This document shows positions 1 through 6,347 of a stretch of DNA of 19,984 bases, in pieces. The translations under genes were made by a program, and so were the position numbers. Positions within the stretch are counted from its first letter, which is position 1, and every line of letters begins with the position of its first letter. Under the pieces are notes generated by a model. It saw only the letters and a list, made by a program, of their open reading frames with translations. It made no database searches and had not been told where the DNA came from. The stretch lies in assembly GCA_001898095.1 (NCBI GenBank), contig MKSH01000007.1, positions 1 through 19,984 of the forward strand, written 5' to 3'. Source of the stretch: Solirubrobacterales bacterium 70-9 (GTDB lineage: Bacteria > Actinomycetota > Thermoleophilia > Solirubrobacterales > 70-9).

Positions 1-399
1 GGTGGGGAGGAGGGCGAGGACGCGGCGGGCGTCGGCCTCGGTGCGGCCGACCCGGCGCGGGCTCTCGACCGCCGCGGCGAGGTCGGGGATCTCACCGCCG
101 GGGCGAGCGTGGAGCTCGTAGCGGAAGGGGCGTAGGCTGCGCAGGCGCGGCGAGCCGACGGGGCCTTCACCGATCACCCCGCGGCCCGGCCCGGCGCCGC
201 CGACCGGGGTCAGCTCGACCGCGTGGCGGCCCCCGGGGGTGGTCACCTCGAGGGCCGCGTGGTAGAGGTCGAGCGGCGGCCGGCCGGCGGCGAGCGCTAC
301 AAGCCGCTCGTAGGCGCGCCCGCAATGCCTGACGACGTGCCCCCCGGCACCGAGCGGCAGCCAGTAGAGGTCGACGGATCCGCCCGCCGGCGCGGTCAT
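1..399 (-). CDS. Conserved hypothetical protein, N-terminal part (runs off the left edge)
   Basis: The reading frame is open for all 133 codons from the ATG at 399 to the window edge, so the C-terminus is missing. The N-terminus reads MTAPAGGSVDLYWLPLGAGG, followed by a segment containing DLYHAALEV and, further on, RPFRYELHARPGGEIPD and VESPRR. From memory this resembles an uncharacterised family common in high-GC Actinobacteria; I cannot name a function. There is no signal peptide and no membrane segment in the visible part. The start codon overlaps the stop of the upstream membrane-protein gene (ATGA at 399-396), so the two are almost certainly co-transcribed and translationally coupled. 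That overlap also fixes the start. Confidence 0.75.
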   Translation of the reverse strand, partial: MTAPAGGSVDLYWLPLGAGGHVVRHCGRAYERLVALAAGRPPLDLYHAALEVTTPGGRHAVELTPVGGAGPGRGVIGEGPVGSPRLRSLRPFRYELHARPGGEIPDLAAAVESPRRVGRTEADARRVLALLPT

Positions 400-956
400 C
401 GGGCCTCGGACGCCGTCCCGCCGGCCACCCGCCAGAGGCCCTTCCGCGGCGGCAGGATCGAGACCAGCAGCAGGGTCACGATCGTCGCGCCGAAGTAGCC
501 GAACAGCTCCGCGACGCTTTCGTATTCGCCGACCATCTCCTGGCCGAAGATCAGCAGCGCGAAGGTGAACATCGAGACGCCGAGCGAGGCGATCAGGATC
601 GGCTTGCGTCGGCTCGGCAAGAACTCGCCGGCGAGGAGGCTGGCGACGACGCCGAGGAAGGCGACGGCCTCGACGATGCCGAGGATCGTCCAGGTGGCGT
701 TCAGGCCGGGGAAGGAGTCGACGAAAGAGCCGGCGTAGCCTTTTGCCAGGCCTTCCGGCATCGTGCCGCTCTGGTCGATCAGCTTCTCCTTCGCCGAGTA
801 GTACCAGAGGATGCCGAAGCCGAGGTAGATCGCGACGACGACCGCCCAGTAGGCGATCGTCTCGGCCGAGATCGAGGCGCCGCCCTCGGGCTCGGGGCCA
901 CCGTCCTCTGCTTCGACCGCCAAGAGACTGCGGAGGTCGGTGCCTGAGGCTGCCAT
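396..956 (-). CDS. Four-helix membrane protein, DoxX/DUF417-like
   Basis: The protein has 186 residues. Four hydrophobic segments lie near residues 34-54, 88-110, 119-138 and 150-168, after a hydrophilic acidic N-terminus of about 30 residues. A conserved-looking loop after helix 1 contains WYYSAKEKLIDQSG. Length and helix pattern fit the DoxX/YkgB (DUF417) type of small inner-membrane proteins, whose roles are poorly defined; some are linked to redox or thiol stress. The start is supported by a strong ribosome binding site (GAAGGAG, about 5 nt before the ATG at 956). The gene overlaps the next minus-strand gene by four bases. The family call is from pattern memory and is moderately certain; the membrane topology is seen directly. 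Confidence 0.75.
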   Translation of the reverse strand: MAASGTDLRSLLAVEAEDGGPEPEGGASISAETIAYWAVVVAIYLGFGILWYYSAKEKLIDQSGTMPEGLAKGYAGSFVDSFPGLNATWTILGIVEAVAFLGVVASLLAGEFLPSRRKPILIASLGVSMFTFALLIFGQEMVGEYESVAELFGYFGATIVTLLLVSILPPRKGLWRVAGGTASEAR

Positions 957-1143
957 GTGTCTCCTTCCTTTCCGCGCCGGATCGGCGCACCGTTTGCTTG
1001 CAGGGCCAACCTAGGTACGCCGCCGCGGCGCGCCATCCGGGATTTGCCCACGTCCGGGTTGGCGATCGCACGGATGGCGGCGGCGCGCTGCTGAGATCGG
1101 GGCAAGCCGAACCGCCGATCCCGAACCGAGAGGAGACCGTCCG

Positions 1144-1236
1144 ATGAAAGCCCGCGGTGGCCGTCTGGCCTGCGTCGGTCTGCCGGCGGAGAACGACCTC
1201 GAGGTGCCGATCTTCCGGACCGTGCTCGGCGGCCTC
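1144..1236 (+). pseudogene. Relic of a zinc-dependent alcohol dehydrogenase (5' end joined to a C-terminal piece)
   Basis: A good ribosome binding site (GAGGAG, 7-8 nt upstream) precedes ATG AAA GCC, which encodes MKA, a typical start of medium-chain zinc alcohol dehydrogenases. Directly after it the frame reads [20 protein letters not shown], which in such enzymes lies beyond the Rossmann fold about 250 residues downstream. The catalytic zinc ligands and most of the NAD-binding domain are therefore gone. The match to the family stops after TVLGGL; the expected continuation of the C-terminal helix is absent. This looks like an internal deletion that kept the gene's own start signal. A short chimeric peptide could still be translated, but not an enzyme. 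Confidence 0.65.
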
Positions 1237-1349
1237 GGCCCCCGAGCCGCGCCTGGTCTTCGACTTCGCCCAGGGGGTTGGGGGCTTGTGAGGGGATGGG
1301 AAGGGGCTGCCGAAGGCACCGTGGATGCCCTCGAGGAGCAGGTCACCGA

Positions 1350-1863
1350 GGGCCCTGGAGGCGCCGGCGGAGGAGTCCGGCAACCGGCGCTTTCGCCGTC
1401 GACACCGAGATCGAGGTCGAAGGCGACCTCACCAGCGACGAAGAGCGCGGCTTCTACCGCCTCGTCCAGGAAGCGCTCGCCAACGTGGTGAAGCACTCTT
1501 ACGCCCGGCGCGCCACGGTGAGCGCCCGCTGCGGTGACGGGGTGGCCGAGATCGAGGTCCGCGACGACCTCACCAGCGACGAAGAGCGCGGCTTCTACCG
1601 CCTCGTCCAGGAAGCGCTCGCCAACGTGGTGAAGCACTCTTACGCCCGGCGCGCCACGGTGAGCGCCCGCTGCGGTGACGGGGTGGCCGAGATCGAGGTC
1701 CGCGACGACGGCGCCGGCTTCGACCCCGAGGCCCCGGGCGCCGGCCGCGGCCCGCTGGGCATGCGCGAGCGCGTGGCGATGCGAGGTGGGACGCTGGAGA
1801 TCGACTCCCGCCCCGGTGTCGGTACCCGGGTCGCGGCGACGTTGCCCCATGCGCGGGGAGTGA
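1350..1863 (+). pseudogene. Frameshifted histidine kinase remnant (NarX/LiaS-type, ATPase domain)
   Basis: The segment reads [11 protein letters not shown] in one frame (from 1352) and continues, after one extra base near 1388, as [13 protein letters not shown] in another frame. This is a single-base frameshift in the linker before the HATPase_c domain of HisKA_3-type kinases. Downstream come the N box ([11 protein letters not shown]), the G1 box (DDGAGFDP, about 1707-1730), the G2-like stretch GPLGMRERV and the terminal PGVGTRV. Nothing recognisable remains of the sensor domain or the phospho-accepting histidine region. A 141-bp in-frame tandem duplication repeats the N-box segment. The frame runs on past 1863 into non-coding sequence, and the likely original stop (TGA 1861-1863) is in a different frame. 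It was possibly the partner kinase of the NarL-type regulator at 2552-3190; that link is inference. Confidence 0.8.
1424..1705 (+). repeat. Exact 141-bp tandem duplication inside the kinase remnant
   Basis: Positions 1424-1564 are repeated directly at 1565-1705 with a 141-bp offset (47 codons, frame preserved). The repeated protein segment runs from [20 protein letters not shown] to VAEIEVRD. I see no differences between the copies, so the event is recent or the copies are being homogenised. The junction has only a 4-base microhomology (CGAC), consistent with replication slippage or microhomology-mediated duplication. An assembly artefact is possible but would normally not respect the codon frame and microhomology. 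Confidence 0.92.
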
Positions 1864-1909
1864 GGGACGGGCGCGGGGAAGCTGGCGCCCGGGGCGAGGG
1901 ACGGGCAAG

Positions 1910-1971
1910 GGACCCGGCCCTCTCGGATGCGGTCCGGGCAGGCTGTGACCGCATCCGAGAGGGCCGGGTCC
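1910..1971 (-). repeat. Long hairpin with 12-nt loop ACAGCCTGCCCG, copy 1 (minus orientation)
   Basis: Arms 1910-1934 and 1947-1971 are perfectly complementary over 25 bp, with loop 1935-1946. Read on the minus strand the loop is ACAGCCTGCCCG, identical to the loop of the hairpin at 2376-2437, which lies in the opposite orientation. The stem differs from that copy at several pairs, with both partners changed. It follows the kinase remnant and could terminate transcription, but no T-run follows the stem on either side. Confidence 0.9.
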
Positions 1972-2037
1972 GCGGGGGAGGCGAGGGTGCGTGTCCCGTG
2001 CGGGTCTCGGGGGAGATTCGCGGCGAAGGCGTCGGGA

Positions 2038-2068
2038 ACGTGACGTTTCTTCAGGGAATACGTCACGT
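2038..2068. repeat. 9-bp inverted repeat (ACGTGACGT / ACGTCACGT)
   Basis: Arms 2038-2046 and 2060-2068 are exact reverse complements separated by 13 nt. It is relatively AT-rich against its surroundings. It could be a small hairpin or a dimeric protein-binding site; nothing nearby decides between the two. Confidence 0.6.
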
Positions 2069-2086
2069 CCGTCACGGGTCCCCGCG

Positions 2087-2133
2087 CTCCGTTCGCTGCT
2101 TGTACGGGTATGGCGAACAAAGAGCGAACGGAG
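2087..2133. repeat. 11-bp inverted repeat with a nested 4-bp inner stem
   Basis: Arms 2087-2097 (CTCCGTTCGCT) and 2123-2133 (AGCGAACGGAG) are exact reverse complements. The 25-nt spacer contains a second TTGT...ACAA pairing separated by 2-nt bulges, leaving a 13-nt apical loop. This is a further structured element in the same non-coding gap; its stem is unrelated to those at 1910-1971 and 2376-2437. Confidence 0.7.
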
Positions 2134-2375
2134 GTCCGGGGCGGGCCGGGATCCCCCGCGAAGGCGCACGCCCGGGTGACGTCCCCGGCATCTCCCTGAA
2201 GGAAGCGAGGAGATCCTCACGCCCGTGACCCTCCCGTCACCCCATCCCCCGATGAGTTCGCACTTGGCTCCGCCATGCGGTCATTTCTGGGAACTCACCG
2301 CCCTCGGCGCCCCGGAGGGGTGACGGATCCCCCCGCAAACGCACCGAAGCCGCGCACTTCTCCCTGAACTCGTCG

Positions 2376-2437
2376 CGTCCCGGGCGTCTCGGAGGCGGCC
2401 ACAGCCTGCCCGGGTCGCCTCCGAGACGCCCGGGACG
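2376..2437 (+). repeat. Long hairpin with 12-nt loop ACAGCCTGCCCG, copy 2 (plus orientation)
   Basis: Arms 2376-2400 and 2413-2437 pair over 25 bp with one G-T wobble (2398/2415); the loop is 2401-2412. Loop and closing C-G pair are identical to the minus-strand reading of 1910-1971. Compared with that copy, five stem pairs show changes in both partners that keep pairing. It sits downstream of the minus-strand response regulator, after the 35-bp repeats. No T-run follows, so a classical intrinsic terminator is not supported. Confidence 0.9.
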
Positions 2438-2440
2438 GCC

Positions 2441-2545
2441 GGACCCCGGCCGCAGGCGCCCCGAATCGCGCCGCCGTCCCCGGCCGCAGGGCCTCCGGAT
2501 CGCACCGCCCGTCCCCCGCCGCAGGCCCTCCGGACCACGCCGCGC
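2441..2545. repeat. Three imperfect 35-bp tandem repeats
   Basis: The units are 2441-2475, 2476-2510 and 2511-2545, each built on a C-rich start, CCGCAGG and a GCC(T/C)CCGGA-like core, ending in a CGCCGCC-like tail. They differ at several positions each, so they are older than the 141-bp duplication. They end six bases before the stop of the response regulator gene (2552), in its 3' untranslated region. Function is unknown. Confidence 0.75.
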
Positions 2546-2551
2546 TCAGCC

Positions 2552-3190
2552 TCAGCCCGGCTCGATCACCCGGTTGGCGATCGCGAAGCGGACCAGCTCG
2601 GGGCGGGTCTCGACGCCGATCTTCTCCAGCAGCTTCGCCCGGTTGACCTCGATCGCCCGCACGCTGAGGAAGAGCTGCTCGCCGATCTCGCGGTTGGTGT
2701 GGCCGAAGGCGATCAGGCGGAGGAGCTCCAGCTCGCGGTCGGTCAGGGACTCGAGCGGGTCGGCCTCCAGCTTGGCCATCTCGCCGCCGAGGCGGGGGTC
2801 GACGTAGGAGCCGCCCGCGGCGGCGGTGCGGATCGCCTCGCCGAGGTTGCGGTCGGCCGCTTGCTTGAGGACGAAGCCGGCAGCGCCGGCGCGGAGGAGG
2901 TCGCGGGCGATCCGCGGGTCGCTCTGCATGGTGAGGACGACGATCGCGGTGCCCGGGACCGCGGCGCGCAGGCGGGGGATGTCGCGCCGCGGATCGGCGC
3001 CGGGCATCTGCAGGTCGAGGACGAGGACGTCGGGGCGGCGGTCCTCGGCCAGCTTCGCCGCCGCCGCCGCGTCCGCCGCCTCGCCGATCACCCGCAGGTC
3101 GGGCTCCGCTTCCAGCAACGCGCGCAGGCCCGTGCGAATCACGTTGTGGTCGTCGGCGAGGACTACCGAGATCTCAGCGGGGGCGCCCAC
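2552..3190 (-). CDS. NarL/FixJ-family response regulator
   Basis: The protein has 212 residues and starts with GTG at 3190. The receiver domain has the acidic pair D13-D14, phospho-acceptor D59 in VLVLDLQMPG, T87 in VVLTM and K109 in GFVLK. A LuxR-type helix-turn-helix lies at about 149-205 (LTDRELELLRLIAFGHTNRE, then a recognition helix containing SVRAIEVNRAKL). It is a cytoplasmic DNA-binding transcription regulator activated by phosphorylation. It follows the universal stress protein gene by 12 bp, so they form an operon. No intact kinase adjoins it; the nearest is the remnant at 1350-1863. Proximity to a stress protein and divergent cyd genes suggests control of low-oxygen or redox responses, by analogy with DevR/DosR-type regulators; this is inference. 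Confidence 0.93.
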   Translation of the reverse strand: MGAPAEISVVLADDHNVIRTGLRALLEAEPDLRVIGEAADAAAAAKLAEDRRPDVLVLDLQMPGADPRRDIPRLRAAVPGTAIVVLTMQSDPRIARDLLRAGAAGFVLKQAADRNLGEAIRTAAAGGSYVDPRLGGEMAKLEADPLESLTDRELELLRLIAFGHTNREIGEQLFLSVRAIEVNRAKLLEKIGVETRPELVRFAIANRVIEPG

Positions 3191-3202
3191 GCGCCAAGTC
3201 TT

Positions 3203-3610
3203 TCAGGGGGCGGGTGCGACCAAGACCGGGCAGGGGGCTCCTCGCATGACCTTGGTGGCGATGCTGCCCAGGGACGTGCGGCCGGATTCGCCGTAGGTGG
3301 TGCGGGAGCCGAGGATCACGAGGTCGGATTCGCGGGCGAGGCCTTGGATGATCTGGTCGGGGAGGCCTTCGCGGAGCTCGGTCTCGACCGCGAGGCCGGC
3401 GAGGTCGTCGACGGCGTGGGCGAGGTGGCGGCCGAGGCGGTCGAGCTCGGCCGGATCGGACGGGCGGGGGTGGCCGGCGAGGTCGAAGCGGAGCTCGGCG
3501 ACGGCCACCAGCCGCAGGCGGGCGTCCAGCGAGCGCGCCAGATGGGCCGCGGTCATCAAGGCCGCGGCGGCCTCGCGGCTGCCGTCGATGCCGACGTCGA
3601 TGCGCTGCAC
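3203..3610 (-). CDS. Universal stress protein, single UspA domain
   Basis: The sequence shows the Usp fold signature: N-terminal RIDVGIDGSREAAAALMTAA and a C-terminal nucleotide-binding loop, VILGSRTTYGESGRTSLGS, ending APCPVLVAP. Such proteins bind ATP or AMP in the cytoplasm and are often induced by hypoxia or stasis. Two starts are possible. GTG at 3610 has an excellent ribosome binding site (GGAGGAG, 6 nt away). ATG at 3625 is five codons longer, but its first codons themselves form that binding site and nothing suitable lies before it. I chose 3610. The gene probably leads a two-gene operon with the response regulator at 2552-3190 and is divergent from cydA. Confidence 0.88.
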   Translation of the reverse strand: MQRIDVGIDGSREAAAALMTAAHLARSLDARLRLVAVAELRFDLAGHPRPSDPAELDRLGRHLAHAVDDLAGLAVETELREGLPDQIIQGLARESDLVILGSRTTYGESGRTSLGSIATKVMRGAPCPVLVAPAP

Positions 3611-3625
3611 GCGCTGCTCCTCCAT

Positions 3626-3850
3626 CGAATGCGAGGCTAGGTCGGGTTGGCGGCGGCCGGCATCCGTAGGGGACCACACGTCACAGGGCGGGACGGTTCA
3701 GGACGGGGCCGTGTGGGCGACGATATGGGTACGGGGCAAGGGATCGAGCACGGCCTCATCGACTAGCCCTGCGCACCGGTGGGGGCCACAACGCGCGGTG
3801 TGGACTTCCCCGGATGGACGCCCGCGGGGCCGTTCATAGCGTGGCCCCCG
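3626..3850. promoter_or_regulatory. Divergent intergenic region between usp and cydA
   Basis: These 225 bp must carry the promoters for the minus-strand stress protein-regulator operon and the plus-strand cyd operon. I see no clear -35/-10 pair and no TTGTGAA-type Rex palindrome. A short CCACA...TGTGG inverted repeat lies near 3787-3804. The cydA ATG at 3851 has no Shine-Dalgarno sequence, so short-leader or leaderless translation is possible. Confidence 0.5.
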
Positions 3851-5236
3851 ATGACGGCACTGGAACTAGCCCGCTGGCAGTTCGGGATCACCACCCTCTA
3901 CCACTTCATCTTCGTCCCGCTGACCATCGGCCTCGCGCTCTGCGTCGCGATCTTCCAGACCAAGTGGCACCGGACGGGCGAGGAACACTGGCTCCGCGCC
4001 ACCCGCTTCTGGGGCAAGCTGATGCTGATCTCCTTCGCCCTCGGCGTCGCCACCGGGATCGTCCAGGAGTTCCAGTTCGGCATGGACTGGTCGAACTACT
4101 CGCGCTTCGTCGGTGACATCTTCGGCGCGCCGCTGGCGATGGAGGGGCTCGCCGCCTTCTTCGTCGAGTCCACCTTCCTCGGCCTCTGGATCTTCGGCTG
4201 GGGACGGCTGTCGAAGAAAGTCCACCTCCTCTGCTGCTGGGCCGTTGCCCTCTCGACCGCGCTGTCCGCCTACTTCATCCTCGCCGCGAACTCCTGGATG
4301 CAGCACCCGGTCGGCTACCGGATGGCGGACGGCAAAGCCGAACTGACGAACATCGCCGCGGTCCTCTTCAACAACACGGCGCTCTACGCCTTCGCCCACA
4401 CCATGCTGGCCGCCGTCCTCACCGCCGGGATGGTGCTGATCGGCGTCTCCGCCTGGAACCTGCGCCAGGGGCGCGAGACCTCGGTCTTCGGCGGCACGAT
4501 GCGGATCGCGGTGCCGATGGTCGCCTTGGCCGCGATCGCGACCGTGATCGTCGGCCACTTCGACGGCATCTTGATGACCAAGCAGCAGCCGATGAAGATG
4601 GCCGCCGCCGACGCCACCTTCAACACCGAACACGGCGCCGGCCTCTCGCTCTTCGCCACCGGGGACTTCAAGTCGAACCCGGAAGGCCTGAACCGCAACA
4701 TCGAGATCCCCAACCTCCTCAGCTGGATCACCACCGGCTACCCGAAGGGGGAAATCCGCGGCATCAACGACATCAACGCGGAATACCAGAAGAAGTACGG
4801 GCCGGGGAACTACACGCCGATCGTCGCGGTCGCCTACTGGAGCTGGCGCGGGATGCTCGGTTGCGCCTTCGCGATGCTCGGCTTCGCCGCCTGGGGCTGG
4901 TGGCTGCTGCGCAAAGGGAGGCTGCGCGACTCGAAGTGGTTCCTGCGTCTCGCCGTCCCGCTCTCCGTGCTGCCCTTCATCGCCAGCTCCTGCGGCTGGG
5001 TCTTCACCGAGATGGGGCGCCAGCCCTGGGTCGTCTTCGGCCTGCTGAAGACCGACGTCGCCAACTCGCCCAGCGTCTCCGCCGCCGAAATCTGGATCAC
5101 GCTGGTCGGCTTCACCCTGCTCTACGGGGTGCTCGCGGCGATCGCCGGGCGGGTCTTCCTGAAGGCGGTCAAGAAGGGGCCGGTCGAGGCCGGCAAAGCC
5201 GAGGACCCGGGCCAGGAGCTGGCCCTGGCCTACTGA
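3851..5236 (+). CDS. cydA: Cytochrome bd ubiquinol/menaquinol oxidase subunit I
   Basis: The protein has 461 residues with about nine membrane helices. CydA oxidises quinol at the outer face and carries hemes b558, b595 and d for O2 reduction. Visible ligands, numbered from the ATG at 3851: H18 (LYHF), H183 (FAHTML) and M388 in CGWVFTEMGRQPW, corresponding to E. coli H19, H186 and M393. Acidic residues E98 and E106 match the conserved pair in MEGLAAFFVEST. The quinol-loop start is present (KQQPMKMAAADATF) and the loop is short, as in Gram-positive and actinobacterial enzymes. Upstream in-frame GTG (3779) would add 24 unrelated residues, so ATG 3851, giving the family-typical MTALELARWQFGI start, is preferred although it lacks a ribosome binding site. 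First gene of a five-gene operon. Confidence 0.97.
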   Translation: MTALELARWQFGITTLYHFIFVPLTIGLALCVAIFQTKWHRTGEEHWLRATRFWGKLMLISFALGVATGIVQEFQFGMDWSNYSRFVGDIFGAPLAMEGLAAFFVESTFLGLWIFGWGRLSKKVHLLCCWAVALSTALSAYFILAANSWMQHPVGYRMADGKAELTNIAAVLFNNTALYAFAHTMLAAVLTAGMVLIGVSAWNLRQGRETSVFGGTMRIAVPMVALAAIATVIVGHFDGILMTKQQPMKMAAADATFNTEHGAGLSLFATGDFKSNPEGLNRNIEIPNLLSWITTGYPKGEIRGINDINAEYQKKYGPGNYTPIVAVAYWSWRGMLGCAFAMLGFAAWGWWLLRKGRLRDSKWFLRLAVPLSVLPFIASSCGWVFTEMGRQPWVVFGLLKTDVANSPSVSAAEIWITLVGFTLLYGVLAAIAGRVFLKAVKKGPVEAGKAEDPGQELALAY

Positions 5237-5249
5237 GAGGAGCGCCCCG

Positions 5250-6347
5250 ATGCCCGACTACACCGCCCTCCAGGTCGTCTGGTTCGTGCTCATCTCGATC
5301 CTCTGGCTCGGCTATTTCGTGCTCGAGGGGTTCGACTTCGGCGTCGGCATGCTGATCCGCGCGGTCGGCCGCGACGACGCCGAGAAGCGCGCCATCTTGC
5401 ACACGATCGGCCCGCTCTGGGACGGTAACGAGGTCTGGCTGATCGTCGCCGGCGGCGCCACCTTCGCCGCCTTCCCGCAGTGGTACGCGACCCTCTTCTC
5501 CGGCTTCTACCTCGCCCTCTTCCTGATCCTGGTCGGGCTGATCGTCCGCAACGTCTCCTTCGAGTTCTGGGGCAAGGGCGAGTCGGCCCGCTGGCGGCGG
5601 GGCTGGGAGTGGGCGATGATCGTCGGCTCTGCCGTCCCCGCCCTGCTCTGGGGCGTCGGCTGGGCGAACATCGTCCACGGGGTGCCGATCGACGGCCACA
5701 TGGAGTACACCGGCACGCTCTTCGACCTGCTGCATCCCTACGCGCTTCTCGGCGGCGTCGCGACGCTGCTGATGTTCCTCACCCACGGGGCTGTCTTCCT
5801 CTCCTTGCGGACCGAGGGGGACCTGGGTGAGCGAGCGAGGGCGATCGCCGGCCGCGTGGCCCCGCCCGCCGCCGCGGTCGGCATCGCCTTCCTCCTCTGG
5901 ACCGTGCTCGCCCACCGCGGCGGGGTCGACGTGGCCTCGGCGGTCGTCGCGGTGATCTCGGCGGTGTGCCTGGTCGCGGCGGCGGTGCTGGTGCGGCGGA
6001 GCGCCGGCCGCGCCTTCGTCGCCACGGCGCTCGGGATCGTCACCTTCTTCGTCGCGCTCTTCGTCGACCTCTTCCCGCACACGATGGTCTCCAGCACCAG
6101 CGCCGCCTTCGACATGACGCTGAACGCGTCGTCATCCTCCAGCTACACGCTGACCGTGATGACGGTGGTGGCGGCGCTCCTGGTGCCGGTCGTGCTCGTC
6201 TACCAGGCCTGGACCTACTGGGTGTTCCGCCAGCGGGTCTCGGCGGCGGACTTCGGTGAGGTCCGCAGCCCGCTCGACCTGCTGGCGGCGCGGCGCGAGG
6301 ACGAGGGCGAGGGCGATGAGCTCGGGCCGGCTGGATCCCGAAGCTAG
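5250..6347 (+). CDS. cydB: Cytochrome bd oxidase subunit II
   Basis: The protein has 365 residues and eight or nine hydrophobic helices. Recognisable family blocks are LEGFDFGVGML near residues 27-37, GPLWDGNEVWLIVAGGA near 55-71, FPQWYATLFSGFY, and the later DLFPHTMVSS and YTLTVMT. CydB pairs with CydA, stabilises heme binding and contributes a proton pathway. It begins 13 bp after cydA with a GAGAGGAG ribosome binding site. The C-terminal tail is hydrophilic and acidic, and its coding sequence overlaps the start of cydD by 32 bp, indicating coupled translation. Confidence 0.97.
   Translation: MPDYTALQVVWFVLISILWLGYFVLEGFDFGVGMLIRAVGRDDAEKRAILHTIGPLWDGNEVWLIVAGGATFAAFPQWYATLFSGFYLALFLILVGLIVRNVSFEFWGKGESARWRRGWEWAMIVGSAVPALLWGVGWANIVHGVPIDGHMEYTGTLFDLLHPYALLGGVATLLMFLTHGAVFLSLRTEGDLGERARAIAGRVAPPAAAVGIAFLLWTVLAHRGGVDVASAVVAVISAVCLVAAAVLVRRSAGRAFVATALGIVTFFVALFVDLFPHTMVSSTSAAFDMTLNASSSSSYTLTVMTVVAALLVPVVLVYQAWTYWVFRQRVSAADFGEVRSPLDLLAARREDEGEGDELGPAGSRS

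Larger units (their letters stand above)
1864..2551. other. 688-bp gap without a credible gene, rich in inverted and tandem repeats
   Basis: Frames that stay open here lack ribosome binding sites, recognisable domains or normal codon-position bias and look like GC-driven chance. The gap lies between the 3' end of the plus-strand kinase remnant and the 3' end of the minus-strand response regulator, so it is a convergent 3'-3' region. It holds four inverted repeats (1910-1971, 2038-2068, 2087-2133, 2376-2437) and three 35-bp tandem repeats (2441-2545). I see no tRNA and no transposase. Confidence 0.7.

Noticed and set aside
1424..1705. The directly repeated unit as part of a CRISPR array
   Set aside because: There are only two abutting 141-bp copies without spacers, and the unit encodes a histidine-kinase segment.
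1910..1971. A classical rho-independent terminator
   Set aside because: The stem is long and perfect but no T-run follows on either strand, and the loop is shared with another copy, which fits a repeat family better.
1011..2120. A 369-codon minus-strand frame across the kinase remnant and hairpins
   Set aside because: It is antisense to the kinase remnant and duplicates the same 47-codon block only because the DNA is duplicated; no domain or start signal was seen.
1278..2228. A 316-codon plus-strand frame as an intact double-ATPase protein
   Set aside because: The frame exists only because the 141-bp duplication keeps phase. Its N-terminus is out-of-frame junk, the upstream kinase linker is in another frame, and the last 120 codons run through hairpin-rich non-coding DNA.
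2281..2538. An 85-codon minus-strand frame after the response regulator
   Set aside because: It translates the 35-bp tandem repeats and one hairpin into Gly/Arg/Ala-rich sequence, with no ribosome binding site and no family.
3626..3850. A Rex or FNR binding site controlling the cyd operon
   Set aside because: I scanned for TTGTGAA-N4-TTCACAA and TTGAT-N4-ATCAA forms and found nothing close; only a short CCACA/TGTGG repeat is present.
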